Made by a program: the position numbers and the translations under genes. From positions 3,286,001-3,350,000 of the forward strand of contig NC_015671.1 in assembly GCF_000218545.1 (NCBI RefSeq): 64,000 bases of DNA, written 5' to 3'. The notes beneath the pieces are model-generated. The model did no database searches. It saw nothing but the letters and a program-made list of their open reading frames with translations, and was not told the DNA's origin. Below, piece after piece: positions 15,651-25,658 of this stretch (its first letter is position 1; every line of letters starts with the position of its first letter). The stretch is from Cellulomonas gilvus ATCC 13127. GTDB taxonomy: Bacteria; Actinomycetota; Actinomycetes; Actinomycetales; Cellulomonadaceae.

Positions 15651-16478
15651 TCAGGTGCGCCGCAGCCACGGCGCCACGGCCGCGCTCAGGGCGGCGGGCT
15701 GCTCGACCCACGGGTAGTGACCGCAGTCGGGCAGCATCACCAGGTCCGCCCCGAGCGCGGCGGCGTACGACTCGACGGGCGCGACGCCGGTCATCGCGTC
15801 CGCGGCGCCCCCGACGACGAGCACGGGGCTCCGCACACCCGCGCGCACGCGGTCGGCCGCATCGGGCGGCACGTCCCGGAACCAGGCGCGCGCTGCGGGC
15901 AGGGACACCGCGCCGAGCCCGGCGTGCGCGCGCTCGGCCTCGCCCCAGCGCGCGTACCCCGCCGGGGCCTCGACCATCCAACGGCGCTGGAACTCGTCGT
16001 CGTCCGCGGGTGGCGGGCCGAGGAGCGAGTCGACCGCGGCGTCGACGAGCGGGTCGTGCCGCGCGCGGGCGAGCTGCTCGCCGTCGTCGGCAGTGCCCGT
16101 CAGCCACGTCGCCGGGGGCGTGACCAGCAGCAACGAGCGCACCCGCGCGGAGTGCTGCACCGCGGCCGCGAGCGCCAGGCGGGTCCCCGCGGAGTGTGCG
16201 AGCACGTCCACCTCGGCCAGTCCCAGATGGTCCGCGAGCGCGACCACGTCAGCAGCGTCGCGCCACCACCCGCGCGAGAGGCCGCCCGTCGTCGGGGTGC
16301 CACGCGGGTGCAGCACGACGAGGTCGCGGCCACCGGTCGTCTCCGCCAGCCCCGCCAGGTACTCGACACCGCGGCACGGACCACCGGGCACGACGAGCAC
16401 GGGGGTCGATCCGGACCGTTCGGACGGCTCGTGGTGGTACCGCAGGGTCACGGCGTCGTCGGACACGAAGGTCGGCAC
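15651..16478 (-). CDS. Alpha/beta-fold hydrolase
   Basis: This 275-residue protein has the alpha/beta-hydrolase layout: VLVVPGGPCRG (oxyanion region HG-like turn), the nucleophile elbow LAHSAGTRLAL with Ser at about 95, an acid in VVGGAADAMTG, and the catalytic His in PDCGHYPWVEQP near 252. A cap segment around residues 120-200 is present. The layout is close to proline iminopeptidase and haloperoxidase-like hydrolases, but the substrate is unknown. Translation starts on GTG at 16478. It is convergent with the small membrane protein upstream of it on the map. Confidence 0.87.
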   Translation of the reverse strand: MPTFVSDDAVTLRYHHEPSERSGSTPVLVVPGGPCRGVEYLAGLAETTGGRDLVVLHPRGTPTTGGLSRGWWRDAADVVALADHLGLAEVDVLAHSAGTRLALAAAVQHSARVRSLLLVTPPATWLTGTADDGEQLARARHDPLVDAAVDSLLGPPPADDDEFQRRWMVEAPAGYARWGEAERAHAGLGAVSLPAARAWFRDVPPDAADRVRAGVRSPVLVVGGAADAMTGVAPVESYAAALGADLVMLPDCGHYPWVEQPAALSAAVAPWLRRT

Positions 16479-16544
16479 GGCCCGACGCTACCGTCGTCCC
16501 GCACGCGGCCGACGAGGGTCCGCGGTGGTGGTCAGGAGGAGTCT

Positions 16545-16847
16545 GTGGGCAGGTACGTCGGAACCGTCGGTCGTCCGCTCGACGAGGTGCGGTGGGCGAT
16601 CGACGCGGTCGCGCCGCAGCAGGGCTGGACGCTCGGGTTCGGCTCGACCCGCGAGGTCGCGGTGCTGACCAAGGGCATGACCCTGTGGTCGTGGGGCGCG
16701 ACGCTCCACGTGCACCTGCAGGACCTGGGCGGGATCACGCGGCTGACCTGCGACACGCGTGAGGAGCTGCCGGCGCTCACCGACTGGGGGCGCGGCAAGC
16801 GTGCCGCACAGCGTCTGGTCGAGGCGCTCGGCGGCACGTTCGCGTGA
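16545..16847 (+). CDS. Conserved hypothetical protein
   Basis: This 100-residue soluble protein starts on GTG with an ideal AGGAGGA four bases upstream. It begins GRYVGTVGRPLDEVRWAI and ends with a helix RGKRAAQRLVEALGG. A predicted alpha-beta-beta-beta-alpha arrangement, with alternating hydrophobic strands (WTLGFGSTREVAVLTKG, ATLHVHLQDLGG, TRLTCDTRE), suggests a compact two-layer fold. I do not recognise the family. It converges on the Tat-exported protein across a strong hairpin. Confidence 0.7.
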   Translation: MGRYVGTVGRPLDEVRWAIDAVAPQQGWTLGFGSTREVAVLTKGMTLWSWGATLHVHLQDLGGITRLTCDTREELPALTDWGRGKRAAQRLVEALGGTFA

Positions 16848-16854
16848 CGCGGGC

Positions 16855-16888
16855 GTGGCGGCGCCGGCGTCACGTGCCGCGCCGCCAC
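16855..16888. terminator. Bidirectional hairpin terminator candidate
   Basis: GTGGCGGCGC (16855-16864) and GCGCCGCCAC (16879-16888) are exact reverse complements with a 14-base loop. The hairpin sits exactly between two convergent genes ending at 16847 and 16897. It has no T tract, as is usual in very GC-rich actinobacteria. Confidence 0.7.
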
Positions 16889-16896
16889 CCCACGTG

Positions 16897-18336
16897 TCAG
16901 TGCAGGCCGCCCCAGCGCATGGGGTTGGTCCGGGTCGAGGCGAACAGGAACCAGGACGTGGCACCCACGTGCTGCACCTGGAAGTAGCCGAACCCGAAGC
17001 CCGTGTCGAGCAGGCTGGACGCCGCCACCACACCACCCGTGGCCGCCGCTCCGCCCAGGTGCTGCCCCTCCCCCAGCACGTCCTGCGCGTGCCGGACCTG
17101 CGCGAGCAGGGCCGCGGCCCGCATGCGGTCGTGGTGGCTCCCTCGGTCCGCGAGCGACGTCGCCAGCTGGCCCGTCCCCTCGAGCCAGACGCCCTGCGGG
17201 TGCACGGTGATGCCGTTGTACTGCGCGGTCGACGTGAGGCTCGCGGTGCTGAACGTGACGCCGGACAGCCGTTCGCCGTCCGGCAGCTGGCTCGTGGCGG
17301 CCGCGGCGTCGTCCTGCACCGCGAGCGCGCGGGTCGCCCAGTCGAGCGCGGGGGCGTAGCGCCGCTCGCGCAGCGCGAGCCAGCTCCACGTGGCGGGGTC
17401 CAGCGGGACGGGCGACCGGTTGATCTCCACGCCGTCGTTGGTGCCGGTCCAGAACCAGCCGTCGGCACGTGACCACATGCCGTCGACGAACGCGCGCGCG
17501 TGCGCGGCCGCCTTCGTCCAGCGGCGGTCGCCCGTGACGGTGCGCAGCATCGTGAAGAACGCGACGCAGTCCACGTTGTGCTCGGTCGAGCCGTTCGGCA
17601 CCGGCTCGGTCGCGCCGTTGACGCCGAACGAGAAGCCGCCCAACGGCCTCGTCGACCACGTGTTCGTCGTGATCCACTCGCCGATGCGGACCGCGGCGTC
17701 CCGGTAGCGACGCTCGCGCGTGCGCCCGTACAGCTGGACCAGCGCGATGCCGGGCCACGCCATGTCGCCCACCGCGGTGCCCAGGAACCCGAACTGCCAG
17801 CCGATGTTGGCCGTGCCGTCGGGCTGCACGAACCCGTTGGGCTGCGGCGAGCCGTCGTAGAACGTGTACGGGCCCACGTTGTAGCCCTGGCGGAGGCGGC
17901 CGTCGTCGTGCGCGGGGTCGTGCTCCTGCGCGTAGACCAGACCGTCGCCCAGGACGCGTGCGGTGGCCAGCGCGCTGCGGCGGCCGTCCGCGAGCAGCGC
18001 GAGGATCGCGAGCGCGTTGTCGTAGACGAACGCCGTGCTGAACAGGCCCAGCTCGTCGGCGTAGCTCTGGGCCAGGCGCGGCCCGGTGTTGACGGTCGGG
18101 TAGGCGTCCGTGGCGTGCTGCAGGAACGCGACCGCGGCGCGCTCGGCCGCCCGGCCCGGGTGGGGGTGGCCCGGCCGGTGCGCGGGCAGCGCGGCAGGTC
18201 GGCCCGTGGCCAGCGCCCCGCTCGCACCCGCGGCGACCGCGACCGCGGCGCCCGAGAGGGCCAGGAAGGACCTGCGGCCCAGCGCTGCTCCGGGTGAGGC
18301 GTCCTGGATCGTGGTGCTCGTCGCATCGTCCGACAT
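16897..18336 (-). CDS. Tat-exported six-hairpin glycosidase-like protein
   Basis: This 479-residue protein has a twin-arginine signal: LGRRSFLALSGAAVAVAAGA at residues 19-38. The mature part is an all-helical repeat protein with aromatic- and Gly-rich turns, such as STAFVYDNALAILALLADG, GYNVGPYTFYDG, GVNGATEPVPNGSTEHNVD and DTGFGFGYFQVQHVGATSW. This fits an (alpha/alpha)6 toroid of the kind used by glycosidases and polysaccharide lyases, with conserved acids in FVYDNA and STEHNVD as candidate catalytic residues. The exact family is not recognised. The ATG at 18336 leaves a normal Tat n-region. It is divergent from a zinc alcohol dehydrogenase. Confidence 0.75.
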   Translation of the reverse strand: MSDDATSTTIQDASPGAALGRRSFLALSGAAVAVAAGASGALATGRPAALPAHRPGHPHPGRAAERAAVAFLQHATDAYPTVNTGPRLAQSYADELGLFSTAFVYDNALAILALLADGRRSALATARVLGDGLVYAQEHDPAHDDGRLRQGYNVGPYTFYDGSPQPNGFVQPDGTANIGWQFGFLGTAVGDMAWPGIALVQLYGRTRERRYRDAAVRIGEWITTNTWSTRPLGGFSFGVNGATEPVPNGSTEHNVDCVAFFTMLRTVTGDRRWTKAAAHARAFVDGMWSRADGWFWTGTNDGVEINRSPVPLDPATWSWLALRERRYAPALDWATRALAVQDDAAAATSQLPDGERLSGVTFSTASLTSTAQYNGITVHPQGVWLEGTGQLATSLADRGSHHDRMRAAALLAQVRHAQDVLGEGQHLGGAAATGGVVAASSLLDTGFGFGYFQVQHVGATSWFLFASTRTNPMRWGGLH

Positions 18337-18391
18337 CGCGGTGTCTCCTCTGACGGTGGCGGCTGCGGCGCTGCAGCCGGGACACAGGGTA

Positions 18392-18405
18392 GTGACACGT
18401 GTCAC
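18392..18405. promoter_or_regulatory. 14-bp perfect palindrome, operator candidate
   Basis: GTGACACGTGTCAC is its own reverse complement. It lies in the 164-base gap between the divergent glycosidase-like gene (start 18336) and the alcohol dehydrogenase gene (start 18501), 55 bases from the former. No regulator gene is adjacent, so the binding protein is unknown; GntR- or LacI-type factors use sites of this size. Confidence 0.55.
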
Positions 18406-18500
18406 GCGAACGGAAGATCCGGACATCACCGACACCCGATCGAGATCTGCCGTGTCGCCCGGACGTAGGGTCAAGGCACGACGACGACCGAAGGAGCACC

Positions 18501-19574
18501 GTGCGCGCAACCGTCATCCATGGCGAGAGGGACATCCGGGTCGACGAGGTCCCGGACCCGGTGCTGCTGCCCGGCGGCAGCGGACGGGACGCCGTCGTGC
18601 GCGTCGTCGCCGCGTGCGTGTGCGGCTCCGACCTGTGGCCCTACCGCGGGGTCGAGCGCGTGCGCGCACCGCGCCGGATCGGCCACGAGTTCGTCGGCGT
18701 GGTCGAGCAGGTGGGCGACGCGGTCGAGCGCGTGCGCGTCGGCGACTTCGTCATCGCGCCGTTCTACGTGTGCTGCTCGGAGTGCACCAACTGCCGCAAC
18801 GGCGTCAGCACGTCCTGCCTCAACGGCGGCTGGTGGGGCAGCGAGGACCGCGAGGGCGGGTTCGCGGACGCCGGCCAGGGCGAGCGGGTCCGGGTGCCGC
18901 TCGCGGACGGCACGCTCGTCGTCGTCCCGGACCTCGACCCGGACAGCGAGCGCGGGCGCGCGCTGATCCCCCACCTGCTCACGCTGTCCGACGTGATGTG
19001 CACCGGCCACCACGCGGCCGTCTCGGGTGGCGTGCGCGCGGGCTCGACCGTGGCCGTCGTCGGGGACGGGGCCGTCGGGCTCGGCGCGATCGCCGCCGCC
19101 AAGCGGCTCGGGGCGACGCGCATCGTCGCGATGTCACGTCACGCCGACCGGCAGGCGCTCGCGCGCGAGCTGGGTGCGACCGACGTGGTCCCCGAGCGCG
19201 GCGACGACGGGATCGCGCGGCTCAAGGAGATGTTCGACGGCGTGGGGCCGGACGTGGTGCTCGAGTGCGTCGGCACCAAGGAGTCGATGGACCAGGCCCT
19301 GCGCTCGGCGCGTCCGGGCGGGCAGGTCGGCTTCGTCGGCGTCCCGGCGGGCGGGCCCGAGCTTCCGGTCTCGACGATGTTCTCGACGAACGTGGGCGTG
19401 CGCGGCGGGGTCGCGCCCGTGCGCGGGTACATCCCCGAGCTGCTGCCGGAGGTGCTCGACGGCACGCTGCGACCCGGCATCGTGTTCGACCTCGAGCTGC
19501 CGCTCGAGCAGGTGGCCGAGGCGTACGCCGCGATGGACGAGCGGCGCGCGACGAAGGTGCTGCTGCGCCCCTGA
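18501..19574 (+). CDS. Zinc-dependent alcohol dehydrogenase (MDR family)
   Basis: This 357-residue medium-chain dehydrogenase has the catalytic zinc ligands Cys41 (CVCGSDLW) and His62-Glu63 (GHEF), and a full structural zinc lobe with Cys92, Cys95, Cys98 and Cys106. The coenzyme motif VVGDGAVGLGAIAAAKRLG lies near residue 170. The likely reaction is NAD(P)-dependent oxidation of an alcohol or sugar alcohol; the WPYRG segment is common in actinobacterial glutathione-independent or threonine-dehydrogenase-like members. GTG 18501 follows AAGGAG. Its promoter probably lies near TAGGGT at 18466-18471. Confidence 0.9.
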   Translation: MRATVIHGERDIRVDEVPDPVLLPGGSGRDAVVRVVAACVCGSDLWPYRGVERVRAPRRIGHEFVGVVEQVGDAVERVRVGDFVIAPFYVCCSECTNCRNGVSTSCLNGGWWGSEDREGGFADAGQGERVRVPLADGTLVVVPDLDPDSERGRALIPHLLTLSDVMCTGHHAAVSGGVRAGSTVAVVGDGAVGLGAIAAAKRLGATRIVAMSRHADRQALARELGATDVVPERGDDGIARLKEMFDGVGPDVVLECVGTKESMDQALRSARPGGQVGFVGVPAGGPELPVSTMFSTNVGVRGGVAPVRGYIPELLPEVLDGTLRPGIVFDLELPLEQVAEAYAAMDERRATKVLLRP

Positions 19575-19629
19575 CGCGTTCTCCACAGGCGCCTCCGGAC
19601 CTGGTATGGCGCGTCCGGTTCGCGTAGAA

Positions 19630-19645
19630 TCGAACACATGTTCGA
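19630..19645. promoter_or_regulatory. LexA (SOS) box overlapping a start codon
   Basis: TCGAACACATGTTCGA fits TCGAAC-N4-GTTCGA, the actinobacterial LexA operator defined in Mycobacterium tuberculosis, with no mismatch. The ATG of the HNH nuclease gene (19638-19640) lies inside it. A -10-like TAGAAT (19625-19630) abuts the box, placing the predicted transcription start at or next to the ATG. LexA binding here would occlude both promoter and start, so induction by DNA damage is expected. Confidence 0.85.
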
Positions 19646-21266
19646 GACAGGGACCATCGACGGCGCGGGGGGCGCTCAGGCCACGGGCCTGGACGTGCTC
19701 GCCGAGCTCGAGGCCCTGTCCGGGCAGCTGTCCGCGCTCGTCGTCCGCGCCGCCTCGGCTCCACGCTGGGGCGGCGCGACGCGGGCCCGGGTGCTCGGTC
19801 TGCTCGACCGCCTGCCCGGTCTCGTGGCGGGCGTCCGGTCGCCGGTCCTGGTGGCGCAGCAGTCGGCCGCCGAGGCGGTCGGGGGCGAGCGGTCGTTCCT
19901 GGACGCACGCGCGCGCCTGACGGGCTCCACGCGGTTCCAGGCCGAGCGTGAGGTGCGCACGGCCCAGGCCCTCGGGGCCCTGGGGTCGGTGCGGGACGCC
20001 GTGGTCGGCGGCGTGATGCCCGTCGGGCACGCGGACGTGCTCGCGCGCACGCTGGACGCAGCGAGCGCGCAGGTCGGCGCGCTGCTGCGCAGCCCGGAGG
20101 CCCAGGCGAAGGTCGTCGAGCTCGCGCGCGGGGCGGATGCGCGCGAGTTCTCCCGGTCGCTGTCCGCGCTCGTCGCGGAGCACGACGCCTCGCACCTCGA
20201 GCACCAACGCGACGCCGCGCGCCGCGCCCGCTTCCTCGTGCTGTCCCACTCGCCCGAGGGCACGTTCCTCAAGGGTCGTCTGGACCCGGTCGCCGGGCAC
20301 GCGCTCGCGCGTGCGCTGGACGCCACGGGCCACCGGCAGGACGCGGAGCGCTCGGCGGAGCAGGCGCGGGCGGATGCGCTCACCGCGCTCGCGCAGCACG
20401 CGTCGACCGCTGGGACCCGCTCGTCACGCGCCCTCACGCAGGATGCGACGGCCGGCGAACCGGAGCTGTGGCGCGGCCCCACGCAGGATGCGACGGCGGA
20501 CGACGATCCCGGCGGCTCGCTCCCCGACGGCGCGGGGACAGCACCCGCGGCGCACGTGAGCCTCCTCGTGCCCGCGGCGACCTGGGTCGCCGTCCGCACC
20601 GCTGCGTCGCGTCGCAGGGAGCGCGCCGGGCGGGGGCGGTCGGGCGCGCGTACGGGGTTCGAAGCGGACGGCTCGTCCGGCGTCGGCTCGTCCGGCGTCA
20701 CTGCGGCCGCGGACGCGTGTGATGCGGTGCGGGCCGACGGCCGGTCGGGCGGCGGTATGGCCGCGCCGGATCCCGCGCAGCTGCGCGCCGATGTGCCGCG
20801 CCTCGTGCCGGCGGTGAGCGAGGAGGGGACGGTCCTGTCGGCGGACGAGCTGGCGGTGGCGCTGTGCGACTGCACCATGACGCGGGTCGTGATGGGCGCA
20901 CAGGGCGTCCCGCTCGACGTCGGCCGCGGTCGCCGCATGTTCGGGCCAGCGCAGCGGCTCGCCGTGGTGGCGCGCGACCGGCAGTGCGCCTGGAACGGCT
21001 GCTCGGTGGCGGCCCGGTACTGCGAGGTGCACCACGTGCGCTGGTGGCACCGGGACCGGGGCCCGTCCGACGTGTCGAACGGCGTCCTGCTGTGCAGCTT
21101 CCACCACCACGAGGTCCACCGGCTCGACCTCGACATCGAGCCGGTGGCTGGGCCGCGGGAGGCGGGCCCGGTGCCCGGCGCGGTCGCTCGTCGGCGCTAC
21201 ACGTTCCGCACGCACGATGGCCGGATCCACAACGGGCCGCCCGGCCGGCCACCCGACAGCGGGTAG
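19638..21266 (+). CDS. DUF222/13E12-type HNH endonuclease domain protein
   Basis: This 542-residue protein has an N-terminal helical DUF222 region (about 20-250) and a C-terminal HNH nuclease motif near 448-495: DRQCAWNGCSVAARYCEVHHVRW, then LLCSFHHHEVH, with paired cysteines for zinc. The segment between about 260 and 390 is low-complexity and includes two TQDATA units, so it is probably a flexible linker. Members belong to the 13E12 repeat family, which is multi-copy in many actinobacteria; their targets are unknown. The start codon lies inside a consensus LexA box, and a leaderless mRNA is likely. A hairpin overlaps the stop codon. Confidence 0.92.
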   Translation: MFETGTIDGAGGAQATGLDVLAELEALSGQLSALVVRAASAPRWGGATRARVLGLLDRLPGLVAGVRSPVLVAQQSAAEAVGGERSFLDARARLTGSTRFQAEREVRTAQALGALGSVRDAVVGGVMPVGHADVLARTLDAASAQVGALLRSPEAQAKVVELARGADAREFSRSLSALVAEHDASHLEHQRDAARRARFLVLSHSPEGTFLKGRLDPVAGHALARALDATGHRQDAERSAEQARADALTALAQHASTAGTRSSRALTQDATAGEPELWRGPTQDATADDDPGGSLPDGAGTAPAAHVSLLVPAATWVAVRTAASRRRERAGRGRSGARTGFEADGSSGVGSSGVTAAADACDAVRADGRSGGGMAAPDPAQLRADVPRLVPAVSEEGTVLSADELAVALCDCTMTRVVMGAQGVPLDVGRGRRMFGPAQRLAVVARDRQCAWNGCSVAARYCEVHHVRWWHRDRGPSDVSNGVLLCSFHHHEVHRLDLDIEPVAGPREAGPVPGAVARRRYTFRTHDGRIHNGPPGRPPDSG

Positions 21267-21275
21267 TCGGGTGGC
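21248..21275 (+). terminator. Hairpin terminator overlapping a stop codon
   Basis: GCCACCCGAC (21248-21257) pairs exactly with GTCGGGTGGC (21266-21275). The loop holds the TAG stop of the HNH nuclease gene, so transcription would end right after translation. Confidence 0.7.
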
Positions 21276-23597
<2,322 letters not shown>

Positions 23598-23607
23598 CGG
23601 ACCACGA

Positions 23608-23647
23608 GGGGCCGGGGTGCTCGCCCAAGCAGTGACGCCCCGGCCCC
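23608..23647 (+). terminator. Strong hairpin terminator after the xylanase gene
   Basis: GGGGCCGGGG (23608-23617) and CCCCGGCCCC (23638-23647) are exact reverse complements with a 20-base loop, starting ten bases after the stop codon. There is no T tract. Confidence 0.75.
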
Positions 23648-23972
23648 TGCGCGATGACTGGCGGCTCTGGCGCTACCCGCGGCGCGTGTCCAACCCGACG
23701 GACCCGCACCGAGGACGGCGAGCCCGCCCCGGGCGACCCGCACGACACCACCCGTCCCACCCGGGCCGAGCACGGCGACCATCTCTGCGGGAGCCGCCCG
23801 ACTCGCGACCACCCGCCGAACCCGTCCCAGCCCGCCCCCGAACGGCGGGCCGCGCTCGAACCCAGGGCCACGCAGACACCCGCCCGCGCGACGGGCATCG
23901 CGGGTCCCGCCGCCTCGACCCGCACGGCAGACCTGGCCCTGCGGCGCACGCCGCTGCGCGTACCGTGTTCGC
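23648..23972 (+). other. C-rich non-coding stretch
   Basis: No gene is supported here. The plus strand is strikingly rich in C and poor in G and T over roughly 23690-23900, the composition expected of a Rho-utilisation region downstream of a highly expressed gene. TACCGT at 23961-23966 lies six bases before the GTG of the next gene and could be its -10 element, giving a leaderless mRNA. Confidence 0.45.
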
Positions 23973-24518
23973 GTGTCCCACTTCGCGAGCTACGCGCCGA
24001 CCGCGCACGGCACGCGCGACCCCGCGGTCGAGGTGCGGGACGCCCTCGAGGACGACGTCCCCGCGATCGCCGCCGTGGCCCGCACGCGGGGTGGCGAGCA
24101 CGTCGGCCTGGAAGGGCGCCTGGCCGGCTGGGTCCGTGGCGACGAGCACGTGGTGCTGGTGGCCACGCGCCACGACGAGGTGATCGGCTGGGCGTCGGCC
24201 AGGCGGCTGCGCGACCGACCGGACGCACCCGACGGCTGGTACGTCTCGTCCCTGACCGTCGCGCCCCAGCACCGACGTCGCGGTGCGGGCGACGCGTTGC
24301 TCACCCGCCTCGTGGCCCACGCGGACGCACGGGAGAGCGCGCTCCGCAGCATCGTCAACGCGACGAACGCCCCGTCGCTCGACCTGCACGCCGCGCACGG
24401 GTTCGTCGAGGAGGGTCGCGGACCGACGTTCGCCGGCATCGAGTTCATCGGCGGCACGGGTGTCCTCCTGGTACGCAAGCCGCCCATCTCTGCAGCGGGT
24501 TCGGTCGCCACCACCTGA
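23973..24518 (+). CDS. GNAT-family N-acetyltransferase
   Basis: This 181-residue acetyltransferase has the GNAT acetyl-CoA loop LTVAPQHRRRGAGDALLTRL near residues 95-114, preceded by GWASARRL and followed by NATNAPSLDLHAAHGFVEEGRG, the usual final strand and helix. It resembles single-domain acetyltransferases acting on amines of small molecules or proteins; the substrate is unknown. GTG 23973 is chosen as the first codon giving a full GNAT; no ribosome binding site is visible, which fits a leaderless start behind TACCGT. It converges on a second GNAT gene. Confidence 0.82.
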   Translation: MSHFASYAPTAHGTRDPAVEVRDALEDDVPAIAAVARTRGGEHVGLEGRLAGWVRGDEHVVLVATRHDEVIGWASARRLRDRPDAPDGWYVSSLTVAPQHRRRGAGDALLTRLVAHADARESALRSIVNATNAPSLDLHAAHGFVEEGRGPTFAGIEFIGGTGVLLVRKPPISAAGSVATT

Positions 24519-24701
24519 GAACGGCGCGCCACGTCGCGAGCGCTCCAGCAGTGCGCCAGTGGTGCGCCAGTGATGCACCGTGCCGCACGCGTCGCGCTCA
24601 GCCCGCGCGGCGCGACCTGACCTCCCCCTGCCGTGCGGCCGACCCGACCCACCCTCCGCCGTACGGCGGGGCATCCGGTGGCCTCATGGACGCGGGCGAG
24701 C

Positions 24702-25526
24702 TCAGCCGCGCCGCCTCAGCCGCGGACGGGCAGCCAGCGCCTCCGCCGACGGGACAGCGAGCAGCCCCGATCCGTCCCAGCCGGCCGGCTCGCCGGAGTC
24801 GAGCACGTCGGGGCCCGGCGCATGATCGGCAAGCACGTCAGGGGTCGCGGACGCTTCGGACGCGTCGAGCGCGACGGGGCCGTCGGAGTCGTCGCACGCG
24901 GCGGGCGCATCGGACACGTCGGCATCGGGTGCTGGTGCGACGGCGATCGAGTCGGGGGCCAGGAGGGCGTGGACGTGCATGTCGTGCCAGCCGTCGGCGT
25001 GACGCGCGCTCCCCCGGCGGGTGCCTTCGGCGGGGAAGCCCGCCTTCTCGGCGACGCGGCACGATGCCGGGTTGCCGGTCGAGTGCTCGACCTCCAGGCG
25101 GTGGAAGCCGGTCGCAAAGGCCCAGCGTGCGACAGCGCGGACCGCGCGTGCACTCACGCCGCGGCCGCGCGCTTCTGGTGCGGTCCAGTACGCGAGGACG
25201 CCCGTGCCGTCACCCGCGGAGCCGATCTTCACGGCGACCCGGCCGACCATGCCGAGCTCAGGATCGTCGACGGCCCAGGAGGCGCCCGTCCCGGCGGCCC
25301 AGGCGTCGCGCCAGGCACGCACCAGGTCGAGGGCCTCGTCGTCGGAGTCCAGGCGCCGGGCGTGCCAGCGCTGGGTGGCGGGGTCGGCGTACGCGGCGCG
25401 GACCGCGGGGGCGTCGTCGTCGCGCCACGTGCGCAGCACCAGGCCGTCGGCGGTGAGGTCGGGGAGCGGCGAGCCGGCCAGGGCATCGGGATCCAGGGCC
25501 GGTGGGTAGAGCAGCGGCACGATCAC
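24702..25526 (-). CDS. RimJ/RimL-type GNAT acetyltransferase with acidic Ala/Pro tail
   Basis: This protein of about 274 residues has a RimJ/RimL-like GNAT domain in its first 180 residues: LVLRTWRDDDAPAVRAAYADP, WTAPEARGRGVSARAVRAVARWA, then VEHSTGNPASCRVAEKAGFPAEG. The last 80-90 residues are low-complexity, rich in Asp, Ala and Pro with repeated xDVxDxP-like steps, and look disordered. The start is uncertain: GTG 25526 and GTG 25520 are both possible, and the open frame continues to 25649 without a convincing ribosome binding site. It lies just downstream of the ABC exporter pair on the same strand. Confidence 0.8.
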   Translation of the reverse strand: MIVPLLYPPALDPDALAGSPLPDLTADGLVLRTWRDDDAPAVRAAYADPATQRWHARRLDSDDEALDLVRAWRDAWAAGTGASWAVDDPELGMVGRVAVKIGSAGDGTGVLAYWTAPEARGRGVSARAVRAVARWAFATGFHRLEVEHSTGNPASCRVAEKAGFPAEGTRRGSARHADGWHDMHVHALLAPDSIAVAPAPDADVSDAPAACDDSDGPVALDASEASATPDVLADHAPGPDVLDSGEPAGWDGSGLLAVPSAEALAARPRLRRRG

Positions 25527-25658
25527 CTCGAGGGGTCGGACGAGCACGGAAGCGTATGCACACGGTGTCGGACGTCCAGAGTCGAGCACGCGCGGGGCGG
25601 CGAGCGCGAGCGGTCCAGAGAGCGGGCCGGTGGGAGCGGCGAACGGCACCCCGCCGGG

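Noticed and set aside
24656-24669. CCGCCGTACGGCGG palindrome between two convergent GNAT genes as a terminator
   Set aside because: The stem is about five to seven base pairs with a four-base loop, too short to stand out in this GC-rich background.
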